The notes beneath the pieces are model-generated. The model made no database searches. It had not been told where the DNA came from and saw only the letters and a list, made by a program, of their open reading frames with translations. From assembly GCF_017315725.1 (NCBI RefSeq), contig NZ_JAFLRG010000001.1, positions 1,178,001 to 1,242,000 on the forward strand: DNA of 64,000 bases, given 5' to 3'. Shown here piece after piece: positions 9,747 through 17,547 of this stretch; within the stretch, counting starts at the first letter, position 1, and every line of letters starts with the position of its first letter. This DNA comes from Trinickia acidisoli. Lineage in GTDB: Bacteria; Pseudomonadota; Gammaproteobacteria; Burkholderiales; Burkholderiaceae. The translations under genes and the position numbers were made by a program.

Positions 9747-9765
9747 AGTTATGTGATATAACTAA
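9747..9765. promoter_or_regulatory. Palindromic operator, copy 2 (marR/crotonase intergenic)
   Basis: TAGTTAT-GTGAT-ATAACTA has seven-base perfect arms. Its core GTTATG-TGA-TATAAC (9749-9763) matches the copies at 4996-5010 and 17223-17237. It lies 36 bases before the crotonase ATG and about 100 bases before the chosen marR start, so one site could control both directions, including autoregulation. Confidence 0.75.
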
Positions 9766-9800
9766 TTTCATCGACAACGGACAGATGCCTGGTGGTAGAA

Positions 9801-10583
9801 ATGACGCAACCCTCGTATGAATTGCTGAAGGTCGAATATGCCGATCCTCTGGCATTCGTTTGCCTGAACCGTCCAGCCAAACGCAATGCGATCAGCGACC
9901 CGCTCGTCGCCGAGTTGCGCCGCGCCTTCGAGACGATGCCGGAGACGATCCGTGCAATCGTGCTGCATGCGGAGGGCGAGCACTTCTGCGCGGGGCTCGA
10001 TCTTTCCGAAATGCGCGAGCGCAGTACCGTCGAGGCGATGCATCATTCGCGCATGTGGCATGCCGCATTCGAACAGATTCAATTCGGGCGCGCCCCCGTT
10101 GTTGCAGTGCTGAAGGGCGCGACGATCGGTGGCGGGCTCGAGCTCGCGTCGGCCTGCCATGTGCGCGTGGCCGAACCGTCGGCGTTTTTTGCGCTGCCGG
10201 AGGGCAGCCGCGGGCTGTTCGTCGGCGGAGGCGCGTCGGTGCGCGTGCCGCGGCTCATCGGCGTCGCGCGCATGACCGACATGATGCTCACCGGGCGCGT
10301 CTACGATGCGCGCGAGGGCTACGATGCCGGCATCGCCCAATACCTCGTAGGCAACGGCGAAGGGCTTGCGAAGGCCCGCGAACTGGCCGAACGCATCGCG
10401 CAGAATTCGCCGACGACGAACTACGCGGTCACGCAGGTGTTGCCGCGTATTGCCGATCAATCGATTCAGGACGGCTTGCTGACCGAATCGCTCATGGCTT
10501 CGGTCGCGCTGAGCGACCCGCAGACGCAAGATCGCCTCGCCGCGTTTCTCGAGCATAGGGCGGCGCGCGTGTGGCCCAAGTGA
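9801..10583 (+). CDS. Crotonase-family enoyl-CoA hydratase, hydroxycinnamoyl-CoA type
   Basis: A 260-residue crotonase. The oxyanion-hole segments are 'HFCAGLDLSEM' (residue 61 on) and 'KGATIGGGLELASACHV' (105 on). Both general acid/base glutamates of true hydratases are present, Glu114 in GGGLEL and Glu134 in LPEG, spaced 20 residues apart as in rat crotonase (144/164). The Pseudomonas feruloyl-CoA hydratase/lyase lacks the first of these. A GTG at 9792 is an alternative start. Immediately downstream are feruloyl-CoA synthase, an amidohydrolase and an SDR. The likely step is hydration of feruloyl- or coumaroyl-CoA to the beta-hydroxyacyl-CoA, but a lyase activity yielding vanillin cannot be excluded. 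Confidence 0.85.
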   Translation: MTQPSYELLKVEYADPLAFVCLNRPAKRNAISDPLVAELRRAFETMPETIRAIVLHAEGEHFCAGLDLSEMRERSTVEAMHHSRMWHAAFEQIQFGRAPVVAVLKGATIGGGLELASACHVRVAEPSAFFALPEGSRGLFVGGGASVRVPRLIGVARMTDMMLTGRVYDAREGYDAGIAQYLVGNGEGLAKARELAERIAQNSPTTNYAVTQVLPRIADQSIQDGLLTESLMASVALSDPQTQDRLAAFLEHRAARVWPK

Positions 10584-10697
10584 CGCTCGCCATGCGAGCG
10601 CCATGCCGCGCGACGGCACACGCCAACATACGGTAGCGCGCTCGACGAGACGGTCGACAAGATCGCAATATCGGAGCAGGACCGAAGGAGACAATCG

Positions 10698-12551
10698 ATG
10701 GCAGACCATTCCTACCGACGCGTGCAGTTCGGCGCCGGCCCCCTCGAAGTCACGGAACACCGCGACGGCACGCTGCGTGTGCGCTCGACCACCGCGCTCG
10801 GCGCCTACCCGGCGCGCGTCATCGATCGGCTGTTCGAGCATGCGGCTCTATCGCCCGAACGCACGTTCATCGCGCGCCGCGATGCCGACGAGCAATGGCG
10901 GCACTTGACGTATGCGCAGGCGGCGGCCGCCGCGCGCAGCATCGGCGAAGCGCTGCTCGCGCGCGGGCTCGATGTGTCGCGGCCCGTCGCGATCCTCTCG
11001 GGCAATTCGATCGAGCACGCGCTCATTGCGCTCGGTTGCCTGTGCGCGGGTGTGCCGTACGCGCCGATCTCGCCGGCCTATTCGCTGCTCGACAAAAGCT
11101 ACGGCAAGCTGCGCCATATCGTCTCGCTCGTGACGCCCGGGCTCGTTTTCGTCGACGACGGCGTGCGTTTCGCGTCGGCCATCGACGAGGCGGTGCCGCC
11201 CGGGACCGAAGTCGTTACCGTCGAGGCTGCGAGCGGGCGTGAGTACACGCCGCTCGCGGCACTGCTCGAGACGCATCCGACGCTCGCGATCGAGCGTGCG
11301 CGAGCGGCGACCGACGGCGATACGATCGTCAAGTTCCTGTTCACGTCCGGATCGACGAAGATGCCCAAAGGCGTGATCAACACGAATCGGATGTGGGCGA
11401 GCAACCTCGTGATGGAAACGGCGGCGTGGCCGTTTCTCGCCGACGAGCCACCCGTTTTTCTCGATTGGCTTCCATGGCACCACACGTTCGGCGGCAATCA
11501 GAACTTCGGCCTCACGCTGTTTCACGGCGGCACGCTCTATATCGACGACGGCAGGCCCACGATCGACGGCATGGCAACCACGCTCGCGAATTTGCGTGAA
11601 ATCTCGCCGACCGTCTATTTCAACGTGCCGAAGGGCTGGGAGGAAATCGCTCGCGCGCTCGAATCCGACACCGTGCTGCGCGAGCGCTTCTATGCGCGCC
11701 TGCGCATGCAGTTCTATGCGGGCGCGGCGTTGGAGCAACCCGTCTGGGATCGCTTGCATGCGAGCGCGATCGCGCACTGCGGCGAGCGGATCGTGATGAA
11801 CACCGGCCTCGGCATGACGGAAACGGCCCCGTCCGCATTGATGGTCGCCGAGACCGAGGTCAGCGCCGGCCAAATCGGCGTGCCGCTGCCGGGCACCGAA
11901 CTCAAACTCGTGCCGCTCGGCGAGGGTGCGAGCCGCAAGCTCGAGGTGCGCTATCGCGGCCCGAACGTCACGCCCGGATACTGGCGCGCGCCCGAACAGA
12001 GCGCGCAGGCATTCGACGAAGAAGGGTACTTCTGTTCGGGCGATGCGGTGCGCTGGCTCGATCCGTCGAATCCGAACCGCGGCTTCGTCTTCGACGGCCG
12101 CGTGGCCGAAGACTTCAAGCTCAGCACGGGCACGTGGGTCAGCGTGGGCCCGTTGCGGCAACGCGTCATCGCGGTGGGCAGCCCGTATGTCACCGATGTC
12201 GTCGTCACCGGCCACGATCGCGACGAAATCGGCGTGCTGATCGTGCCCAACTTGCCGGCCTGTCGCGCACTCGTGGGGCAGCCTTACTTGGATACGGCGC
12301 AACTCGTTGCCGATCCGCGCGTCGTCGAGGCGTTTCAGTCGATGCTCGACAAGCTCTATGCCGAAGGCACGGGCAGCGCCAATCGCGTCGCCCGTGCGGC
12401 GCTACTCGATCCGCCGCCTTCGCTCGCAACGGGCGAGGTCACCGATAAAGGCTCGATCAACCAGCGCGCGGTCTTGGCGCATCGGGCCGCCACGGTCGAG
12501 GCGCTGCATCGCGGCAACGACATGCTGCACATCTGGCTGCCGCGCCGATAA
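10698..12551 (+). CDS. fcs: Feruloyl-CoA synthase
   Basis: A 617-residue AMP-forming acyl-CoA synthetase that activates ferulate (and probably p-coumarate or caffeate) with ATP and CoA. The adenylate-forming P-loop is 'FTSGSTKMPKGVINTNRM' at about residue 214. The A5-type segment is 'NTGLGMTETAPSALM', and 'DWLPWHHTFGGNQNFGL' is typical of the feruloyl-CoA synthase subfamily. The length and the long N-terminal 'GPLEVTEHRDGTLRVRS' stretch also fit that subfamily. GAAGGAG precedes the ATG by about eight bases. It is the second gene of the crotonase operon, 114 bases after it, and is presumably controlled by the MarR operator at 9747. Confidence 0.93.
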   Translation: MADHSYRRVQFGAGPLEVTEHRDGTLRVRSTTALGAYPARVIDRLFEHAALSPERTFIARRDADEQWRHLTYAQAAAAARSIGEALLARGLDVSRPVAILSGNSIEHALIALGCLCAGVPYAPISPAYSLLDKSYGKLRHIVSLVTPGLVFVDDGVRFASAIDEAVPPGTEVVTVEAASGREYTPLAALLETHPTLAIERARAATDGDTIVKFLFTSGSTKMPKGVINTNRMWASNLVMETAAWPFLADEPPVFLDWLPWHHTFGGNQNFGLTLFHGGTLYIDDGRPTIDGMATTLANLREISPTVYFNVPKGWEEIARALESDTVLRERFYARLRMQFYAGAALEQPVWDRLHASAIAHCGERIVMNTGLGMTETAPSALMVAETEVSAGQIGVPLPGTELKLVPLGEGASRKLEVRYRGPNVTPGYWRAPEQSAQAFDEEGYFCSGDAVRWLDPSNPNRGFVFDGRVAEDFKLSTGTWVSVGPLRQRVIAVGSPYVTDVVVTGHDRDEIGVLIVPNLPACRALVGQPYLDTAQLVADPRVVEAFQSMLDKLYAEGTGSANRVARAALLDPPPSLATGEVTDKGSINQRAVLAHRAATVEALHRGNDMLHIWLPRR

Positions 12552-12617
12552 GAAGCGCCGGCGCACTCGATCTATGCCTTAAATATACTGAGGACTCCTA
12601 ATCAAGGAGACGAATCG

Positions 12618-13517
12618 ATGAACATCGACAATCTAATCGCGATCGATACGCACGTGCATGCCGAGGTGTCGTGCTGCCAGCCGCCGGACCTGTTCGGCAA
12701 GGAGTTCGACGATGCCGCGGACAAGTACTTCGGCACCGTGCTGCGGCAAGGCAAGCGTCCGACGATTCCGGAGACGATCGCGTACTACCGCGAGCGCAAG
12801 ATCGGCTTCGTGATGTTTACGGTCGACGCGGAAAGCCAGATGGGCCGACGCCGCATTCCGAACGAGGAGATCGCGGAGTTCGCCTCGAACAATCGCGACA
12901 TCATGATCGCGTTCGCGAGTATCGATCCGCACAAGGGCAAGATGGGCGTGCGCGAGGCGCGGCGTTTGATCGAAGAGCATGGCGTGCGCGGGTTCAAATT
13001 CCATCCGACCGTTCAGGGTTTTTATGCGAACGATCGGATGGCCTACCCGCTGTACGAAGTGATCGCGGAGTACGGACTGCCCGCGGTTTTCCACAGCGGG
13101 CATTCGGGCATCGGCAGCGGTATGCCCGGCGGAGGAGGGCTGCGCTTGAAGTATTCGGAGCCGATTTACCTTGACGACGTCGCCGCCGATTTTCCCGGCA
13201 TGAAGGTCGTGATCGCTCATCCTTCATGGCCTTGGCAGGACGAAGCGCTGTCCATCTGCTTGCACAAGCCGAACGTCTATATCGACCTGTCGGGTTGGTC
13301 GCCGAAGTACTTTCCGCCGCAGCTCGTGCAGTACGCCAATACGCTGTTGAAGGAACGCATGCTGTTCGCGTCGGATTTCCCGCTGATTCGCCCCGACCGG
13401 TGGCTCGAAGATTTCCAGAAGGCCGGCTTCAAACCCGAGGTCCATCCGCTCCTGCTCAAAGAGAACGCCGTGCGTTTGCTGGGGCTCGGCGGCGAGTCGT
13501 CCGTGCCCACTGTTTGA
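12618..13517 (+). CDS. Amidohydrolase_2 family metal-dependent hydrolase
   Basis: A 299-residue TIM-barrel protein with the metal-binding 'DTHVH' motif at residues 10-14, further histidines in 'FKFHPTVQGF', 'VFHSGHSGIGSG' and 'VIAHPSWPW', and a late aspartate in 'LLFASDFPLIRP'-like sequence. These are features of the ACMSD/amidohydrolase_2 family. AAGGAGA lies ten bases before the ATG. It lies between feruloyl-CoA synthase and an SDR in one operon. Family members hydrolyse C-N or C-C bonds or decarboxylate. In this setting it may cleave the beta-keto thioester or acid made by the SDR, taking the place of a thiolase, as proposed for the Agrobacterium fabrum hydroxycinnamate pathway. That role is inference. 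Confidence 0.85.
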   Translation: MNIDNLIAIDTHVHAEVSCCQPPDLFGKEFDDAADKYFGTVLRQGKRPTIPETIAYYRERKIGFVMFTVDAESQMGRRRIPNEEIAEFASNNRDIMIAFASIDPHKGKMGVREARRLIEEHGVRGFKFHPTVQGFYANDRMAYPLYEVIAEYGLPAVFHSGHSGIGSGMPGGGGLRLKYSEPIYLDDVAADFPGMKVVIAHPSWPWQDEALSICLHKPNVYIDLSGWSPKYFPPQLVQYANTLLKERMLFASDFPLIRPDRWLEDFQKAGFKPEVHPLLLKENAVRLLGLGGESSVPTV

Positions 13518-13577
13518 TCGACGTAAATGATCGACGAAAAATTCGGTGGTAACTCGAGATTTCAAACGGAGTAATCG

Positions 13578-14351
13578 ATGCAAGCAAAAGGTCAAGCGGC
13601 GCTCGTGACGGGTGCCGCATCGGGGCTCGGCGCGCAAACGGCGCGCGCATTGGTCGAGGCCGGGGCACGCGTCACGCTGCTCGACATCGACGAGCCCGCA
13701 CTTCACGCGCTCGCGGAAGAGCTTGGGCGCGGCGCGGCGCAGGCGGTTCGCTGCGACATTACAGACGCCGCCGGCGTGGAGGCGGCGCTCGACGCCGGCG
13801 CGCGTGCGCACGGTACCGCCCGCATTCTCATCAATTGCGCCGGCATCGGCGGCGCGAAGCGGCTCGTCGATCGCGACGGTAACGCGATGCCCCAGGACGC
13901 GTTCGCGCGCATCGTCAACGTGAATCTGCTCGGCACCTTCAACGTGGTCCGCCTCGCGGCCGCACGCATGACGCAGGCCGAGCCCATGGACGACGGCGAG
14001 CGCGGCGTGATCGTTTGCACGGCATCCGTCGCGGCATTCGATGGGCAAATCGGACAGGCCGCCTACGCCGCGTCGAAAGGCGGACTCGTTTCGCTGACGC
14101 TGCCGCTGGCTCGCGATTTGGCTCAGTTCGGCGTGCGCGTCGTCACCATCGCGCCGGGGCTGTTTCTGACGCCGTTGCTGTACGCATTGCCGCAAGAGGT
14201 GCAGCAATCGCTCGCGGCGTCGATTCCGTTTCCGAAGCGGCTCGGCAAGCCCGAGGAGTTTGCGGCGCTTGCATTGCATGTCGTCGGTAACGTCGCGTTG
14301 AACGGCGAAGTCATCCGGCTCGACGGCGCACTGAGGATGCCGCCTCGCTGA
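13578..14351 (+). CDS. Short-chain dehydrogenase, probable 3-hydroxyacyl-CoA dehydrogenase
   Basis: A 257-residue classical SDR. The NAD-binding 'TGAASGLG' is at residues 11-18, 'NCAG' near 92, and the catalytic Tyr163-x3-Lys167 is in 'AAYAASKGGL'. The sequence resembles type II 3-hydroxyacyl-CoA dehydrogenases (HSD17B10 type: 'ALVTGAASGLG', 'VIVCTASVAAFDGQIGQAAY'). It closes the crotonase-fcs-amidohydrolase operon, 60 bases after the amidohydrolase, and a terminator hairpin follows. The expected step is oxidation of 3-aryl-3-hydroxypropanoyl-CoA to the beta-keto ester. There is no thiolase gene nearby. Confidence 0.87.
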   Translation: MQAKGQAALVTGAASGLGAQTARALVEAGARVTLLDIDEPALHALAEELGRGAAQAVRCDITDAAGVEAALDAGARAHGTARILINCAGIGGAKRLVDRDGNAMPQDAFARIVNVNLLGTFNVVRLAAARMTQAEPMDDGERGVIVCTASVAAFDGQIGQAAYAASKGGLVSLTLPLARDLAQFGVRVVTIAPGLFLTPLLYALPQEVQQSLAASIPFPKRLGKPEEFAALALHVVGNVALNGEVIRLDGALRMPPR

Positions 14352-14382
14352 GGCGTGACGGTATTCGAATAGTTGACGAATG

Positions 14383-14420
14383 GCCCGCTGCGCGATCGAG
14401 CATTGCGCGGCGGGCTTTTT
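14383..14420 (+). terminator. Rho-independent terminator of the fcs operon
   Basis: GCCCGCTGCGC pairs with GCGCGGCGGGC (one G-T pair) around a short loop and is followed by TTTTT. It lies 31 bases after the SDR stop and just before the convergent alcohol dehydrogenase gene. Confidence 0.8.
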
Positions 14421-14425
14421 GCTTC

Positions 14426-15523
14426 CTACATCCTCACGATCGGTTTGATCGTTTTCCCCTCGAGCGAATCGGCGATTGCCTCGTTGATCTCGTCGAGCGT
14501 ATAGAACTTGACCATGCGGTCGAACGGGAACATGCCGAGCCGATGCAGGCGTATCAGTGTCGGGATGAACGTGTCCGGCGTCGATTCACCTTCGACGATA
14601 CCCATCACGCGGCGGCCGCCGCTCATGAAGTGCACGGCGTCGAGCGCGATCTCGGTGCCCGGCGCCGACGCGCCGAGCACGCCACAGGTGCCGCGCGGCG
14701 CGAGACTATCGACGGCCTGGCGAATGACCTTTGCGACGCCGGTCGTGTCGAGCGTGTAGTCCACGCCATAACCGGTCAGGGCCGTCAGCGCGGCGACGAC
14801 ATCGTCGCGCGCCGGGTTCAGCGTATGCGTGGCGCCGACGCTGCGGGCGAAGTCCAGGCGTTGGTCGTGCAGATCGATGGCGACGATGGTCGTGGCGCCG
14901 GCCACGCGTGCCGCCATGACGGCCGACAGCCCGACCGAGCCCGTACCGAACACCGCGAACGACGCGCCCGCAGGCACGCGCAGCGCATTCATGACGGCGC
15001 CCGCTCCGGTTTGCACGCCGCAGGCGAGCGGACCCAGCAATTCGAGCGGCGCATCCGCGGGTACCTTCACGACGTTGCTCGGATGGCACAGCGCGTATGT
15101 TGCGAATGACGACTGGCCGAAGAAGTTGCCGTGAATCGGCTCGCCGTTTTTCGACAATGCGCTTGAACCGTCTGCGCGCGTCGCAAAGAAGTTGCGCGGA
15201 AAGAATGCGTGGCAATAGCTTTGCGTATGCGCGGCGCAGGCCGGACAGCCGCCGCACGAATCGTAGGTCATGACGACGGCGTCGCCGGGCACGACCTTGC
15301 GCACGTTGCGGCCCACGCGCTCGACGATGCCCGCGCCCTCGTGGCCGAGCACGACGGGGTGGGGTGTCGGCAGCAGGCCGTCTCGCACGACCACGTCGGT
15401 ATGACACACGCCCGTTGCCACGACGCGCACGAGGATTTCGTCGTCGCGCGGGTCCTCGAGCTCGAGTGTTTCTATGGAAAGCGGTCCGCCTTTCTCTCGA
15501 ACCACCGCGGCTTTGATCTTCAT
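14426..15523 (-). CDS. Zinc-dependent aryl-alcohol dehydrogenase (MDR family)
   Basis: A 365-residue medium-chain dehydrogenase. The catalytic zinc ligands are Cys40 ('TGVCHTD') and His61-Glu62 ('GHEGAG'). The structural zinc cysteines are 90, 93, 96 and 104 ('[15 protein letters not shown]'). The NAD loop is '[11 protein letters not shown]'. The family resemblance is to benzyl/aryl-alcohol dehydrogenases such as XylB. GGGAGAG precedes the ATG at 15523; a longer in-frame start at 15592 has no such site. It follows the aldehyde dehydrogenase by 90 bases on the same strand, so the pair would oxidise aryl alcohols (coniferyl, vanillyl or benzyl type) via the aldehyde to the acid. The substrate is inferred. 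Confidence 0.87.
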   Translation of the reverse strand: MKIKAAVVREKGGPLSIETLELEDPRDDEILVRVVATGVCHTDVVVRDGLLPTPHPVVLGHEGAGIVERVGRNVRKVVPGDAVVMTYDSCGGCPACAAHTQSYCHAFFPRNFFATRADGSSALSKNGEPIHGNFFGQSSFATYALCHPSNVVKVPADAPLELLGPLACGVQTGAGAVMNALRVPAGASFAVFGTGSVGLSAVMAARVAGATTIVAIDLHDQRLDFARSVGATHTLNPARDDVVAALTALTGYGVDYTLDTTGVAKVIRQAVDSLAPRGTCGVLGASAPGTEIALDAVHFMSGGRRVMGIVEGESTPDTFIPTLIRLHRLGMFPFDRMVKFYTLDEINEAIADSLEGKTIKPIVRM

Positions 15524-15613
15524 CGATATCTCTCCCATCCTATGGGCGACAGGTTGGTGCGGCGAGGGGGCCGTCGCTGCGACGAATCCCATCGCGTGCC
15601 GACCCGCACCAAG

Positions 15614-17095
15614 TCAAAACGGCGTGCGCTCCGCGGTGCTCTTCACGGTCACCCATTGCCATTGCGTGTACTCGTCGGGGTCGGCCGGGCCGCCCATGCT
15701 GCCGCCGTTGCCCGAGTCGCCGCGCCCGCCGAACGGGTTCACGCACTCGTCGGCGATCGTCTGACCGTTGATGTGCAGCAGGCCGCATTTGAGCCGCTCG
15801 CCGATGGCGCTCGCGCGTGCCACCGACGCGCCGATCACCGCGCAGGCCAGGCCGTATTCCGTCCGGTTGGCGAGTTCGACGGCCTCGTCATCGCTGTCGA
15901 ACGGCGTGATGACGGCGACGGGCCCGAAGATCTCTTCATCGAAGGCACGCATGCCGGGTTGTACGTTCGAGAGGACCGTCGGCTTGTAGAAGAGGCGTTC
16001 GAACGTGCCGCCGGCTTCGAGCACGGCGCCGGCCTCGATCGAAGCGCGCACGATCGCGTCGACGCCGCGCAGTTGCCGCTCGTTGATGAGCGGCCCGATC
16101 GCAACGGTGCCGCTGGCGGGATCGCCGACAGGCAGCGTTTGGGCTTTGTCGATGAGGCGCCGCGTGAGCTCCGCGGCAATCTTTCGATGCGCGACGATGC
16201 GCCCGGTCGCCATGCAGATTTGCCCTTGATGGAAGAACGCGCCGAACGCCGCGTTGCTCGCGGCGACGTCGAGGTCGGCATCTTCGAGCACGATGAGCGT
16301 GTTCTTGCCGCCGAGTTCGAGCGAGACCTTCTTGAGTAGACGGCCGGCGAGCTCGCCGACTTTTCGGCCCGCGGCGGTCGAACCCGTGAAGGCGATCATC
16401 CTTACCTCGGGCGCTTCGACGACGGCCGCACCCGCGTCCGCATCGCCGGGTACGACTTGCAGCACGCCAGGCGGCAACCCTGCCTCCTCGAAGGCGCGGG
16501 CGATCAGAAAACCGCCGCTGACCGGCGTTTGCGGATCAGGCTTGAGCACGACGGCATTGCCCATCGCGAGCGCGGGCGCTACCGAGCGCATCGACAAGAT
16601 CAGCGGAAAGTTGAACGGCGAGATCACGCCGACGACGCCATGCGCGACGCGCCGCGCATAGCTCGTTCGACCTGCGGTGCTCGGTAGCAGTAGACCTTGC
16701 GGCTGCAGCGGCAGGGCCGCGGCGATGTGAAGCTGCGTCGCCGCCTCGGCGACTTCGAGCTGCGCTTTGGCAAGGATGCCGCCCGTTTCGCGAGCGATGT
16801 AGCGCGCCGCGTCTTCCAGATTGCGTTCGAGCGCAGCCGCCGCGCGGCGCAGAACAGCGGCCCGCTCGCGTGGCGCCAGCGCAGCCCAGGCCGGTTGCGC
16901 GGCCGCTGCCGCCTTTGCGGCCCGTGCGACGTCGGCCGCGCGGGCGACGCCGATGTTCGTCAATCGTTCACCGGTTGCAGGCTCGATGACGTCGCGCGTT
17001 TGATCGGCCGCATACCAACGGCCGTCCGCGCCGCCGAACAGGCCGCCGTTCCAGACGTCGTGATCGATGAGCGCCGTGCGCTGGCTGTCTGTCAT
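15614..17095 (-). CDS. Aryl aldehyde dehydrogenase, probable vanillin/benzaldehyde dehydrogenase
   Basis: A 493-residue NAD(P)-dependent aldehyde dehydrogenase with the usual order of motifs: 'GVISPFNFPLILSMRSVAPA', 'FTGSTAAGRKVGE', the general base in 'LELGGKN', the catalytic Cys294 in 'GQICMATGR', and 'EEIFGPVAVITPF'. The length and the 'NGGLFGGADGRW' N-terminus fit the benzaldehyde/vanillin dehydrogenase branch. It is divergent from vanAB, and the intergenic region carries copy 3 of the MarR-type palindrome 127 bases from its start. The likely role is oxidation of vanillin (or p-hydroxybenzaldehyde) to the acid used by VanAB. Confidence 0.88.
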   Translation of the reverse strand: MTDSQRTALIDHDVWNGGLFGGADGRWYAADQTRDVIEPATGERLTNIGVARAADVARAAKAAAAAQPAWAALAPRERAAVLRRAAAALERNLEDAARYIARETGGILAKAQLEVAEAATQLHIAAALPLQPQGLLLPSTAGRTSYARRVAHGVVGVISPFNFPLILSMRSVAPALAMGNAVVLKPDPQTPVSGGFLIARAFEEAGLPPGVLQVVPGDADAGAAVVEAPEVRMIAFTGSTAAGRKVGELAGRLLKKVSLELGGKNTLIVLEDADLDVAASNAAFGAFFHQGQICMATGRIVAHRKIAAELTRRLIDKAQTLPVGDPASGTVAIGPLINERQLRGVDAIVRASIEAGAVLEAGGTFERLFYKPTVLSNVQPGMRAFDEEIFGPVAVITPFDSDDEAVELANRTEYGLACAVIGASVARASAIGERLKCGLLHINGQTIADECVNPFGGRGDSGNGGSMGGPADPDEYTQWQWVTVKSTAERTPF

Positions 17096-17222
17096 ATCCG
17101 TTGTCTCCGTGTTTGAGGTGGTTCTGGATTGTGTCTATGCGACGCGGGGGTGCGATGCGGGGTGCCCTTGCGGCGCTCGGCGTGCGGGGTCTCCCTCCCG
17201 ACGTTCCGACTACTGCATTAAT

Positions 17223-17237
17223 GTTATAGCATATAAC
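17223..17237. promoter_or_regulatory. Palindromic operator, copy 3 (aldehyde dehydrogenase promoter)
   Basis: GTTATA-GCA-TATAAC has perfect six-base arms with the same three-base spacer as the copies at 4996-5010 and 9749-9763. It lies between the divergent ALDH and vanA genes, nearer the ALDH start (127 bases). It probably places the ADH/ALDH pair under the MarR regulator. Confidence 0.7.
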
Positions 17238-17381
17238 TAATATTTGGGGTATCGACTTTGTCGTGCCGTCGTTCAACCTCATGCGTCGATCGATGCGCGT
17301 CTCGCCAGGGCGTTGCGGTGATTGCATGCGGACGATAGTCGTTTACCCGCAATGGTTGTTCTCGCGCTAGTGTTCTTGGAC

Positions 17382-17397
17382 TGATTGTATACAATCA
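17382..17397. promoter_or_regulatory. Candidate VanR operator
   Basis: TGATTGTATACAATCA is a perfect 16-base palindrome 150 bases before vanA. GntR/FadR-type VanR proteins bind short palindromes of the ATTG...CAAT kind in vanillate promoters (the Caulobacter site has an ATTGGATCCAAT core). A GntR gene follows vanB at 19597, which makes it the natural binder. Confidence 0.65.
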
Positions 17398-17523
17398 TCG
17401 GCATTGAGAGAATGATGTCTCTGTCGATGAAGATTTTTTAATGCATTGATGTGGCGTAAATTAAGTCATTTTCGTGATGAGCGCCGACAGCATAGAAAGT
17501 GCTCAACGTTGGGAGTGAGGGTA

Positions 17524-17535
17524 AATGTATACAAA
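17524..17535. promoter_or_regulatory. Second TGTATACA site overlapping the vanA leader
   Basis: AATGTATACAAA repeats the TGTATACA core of the 17382-17397 palindrome (17386-17393) and abuts the AAGGAG ribosome binding site of vanA. A regulator bound here would sit just downstream of the expected start of transcription. The spacing between the two cores is 140 bases. Confidence 0.5.
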
Positions 17536-17547
17536 GGAGATGCGCGA

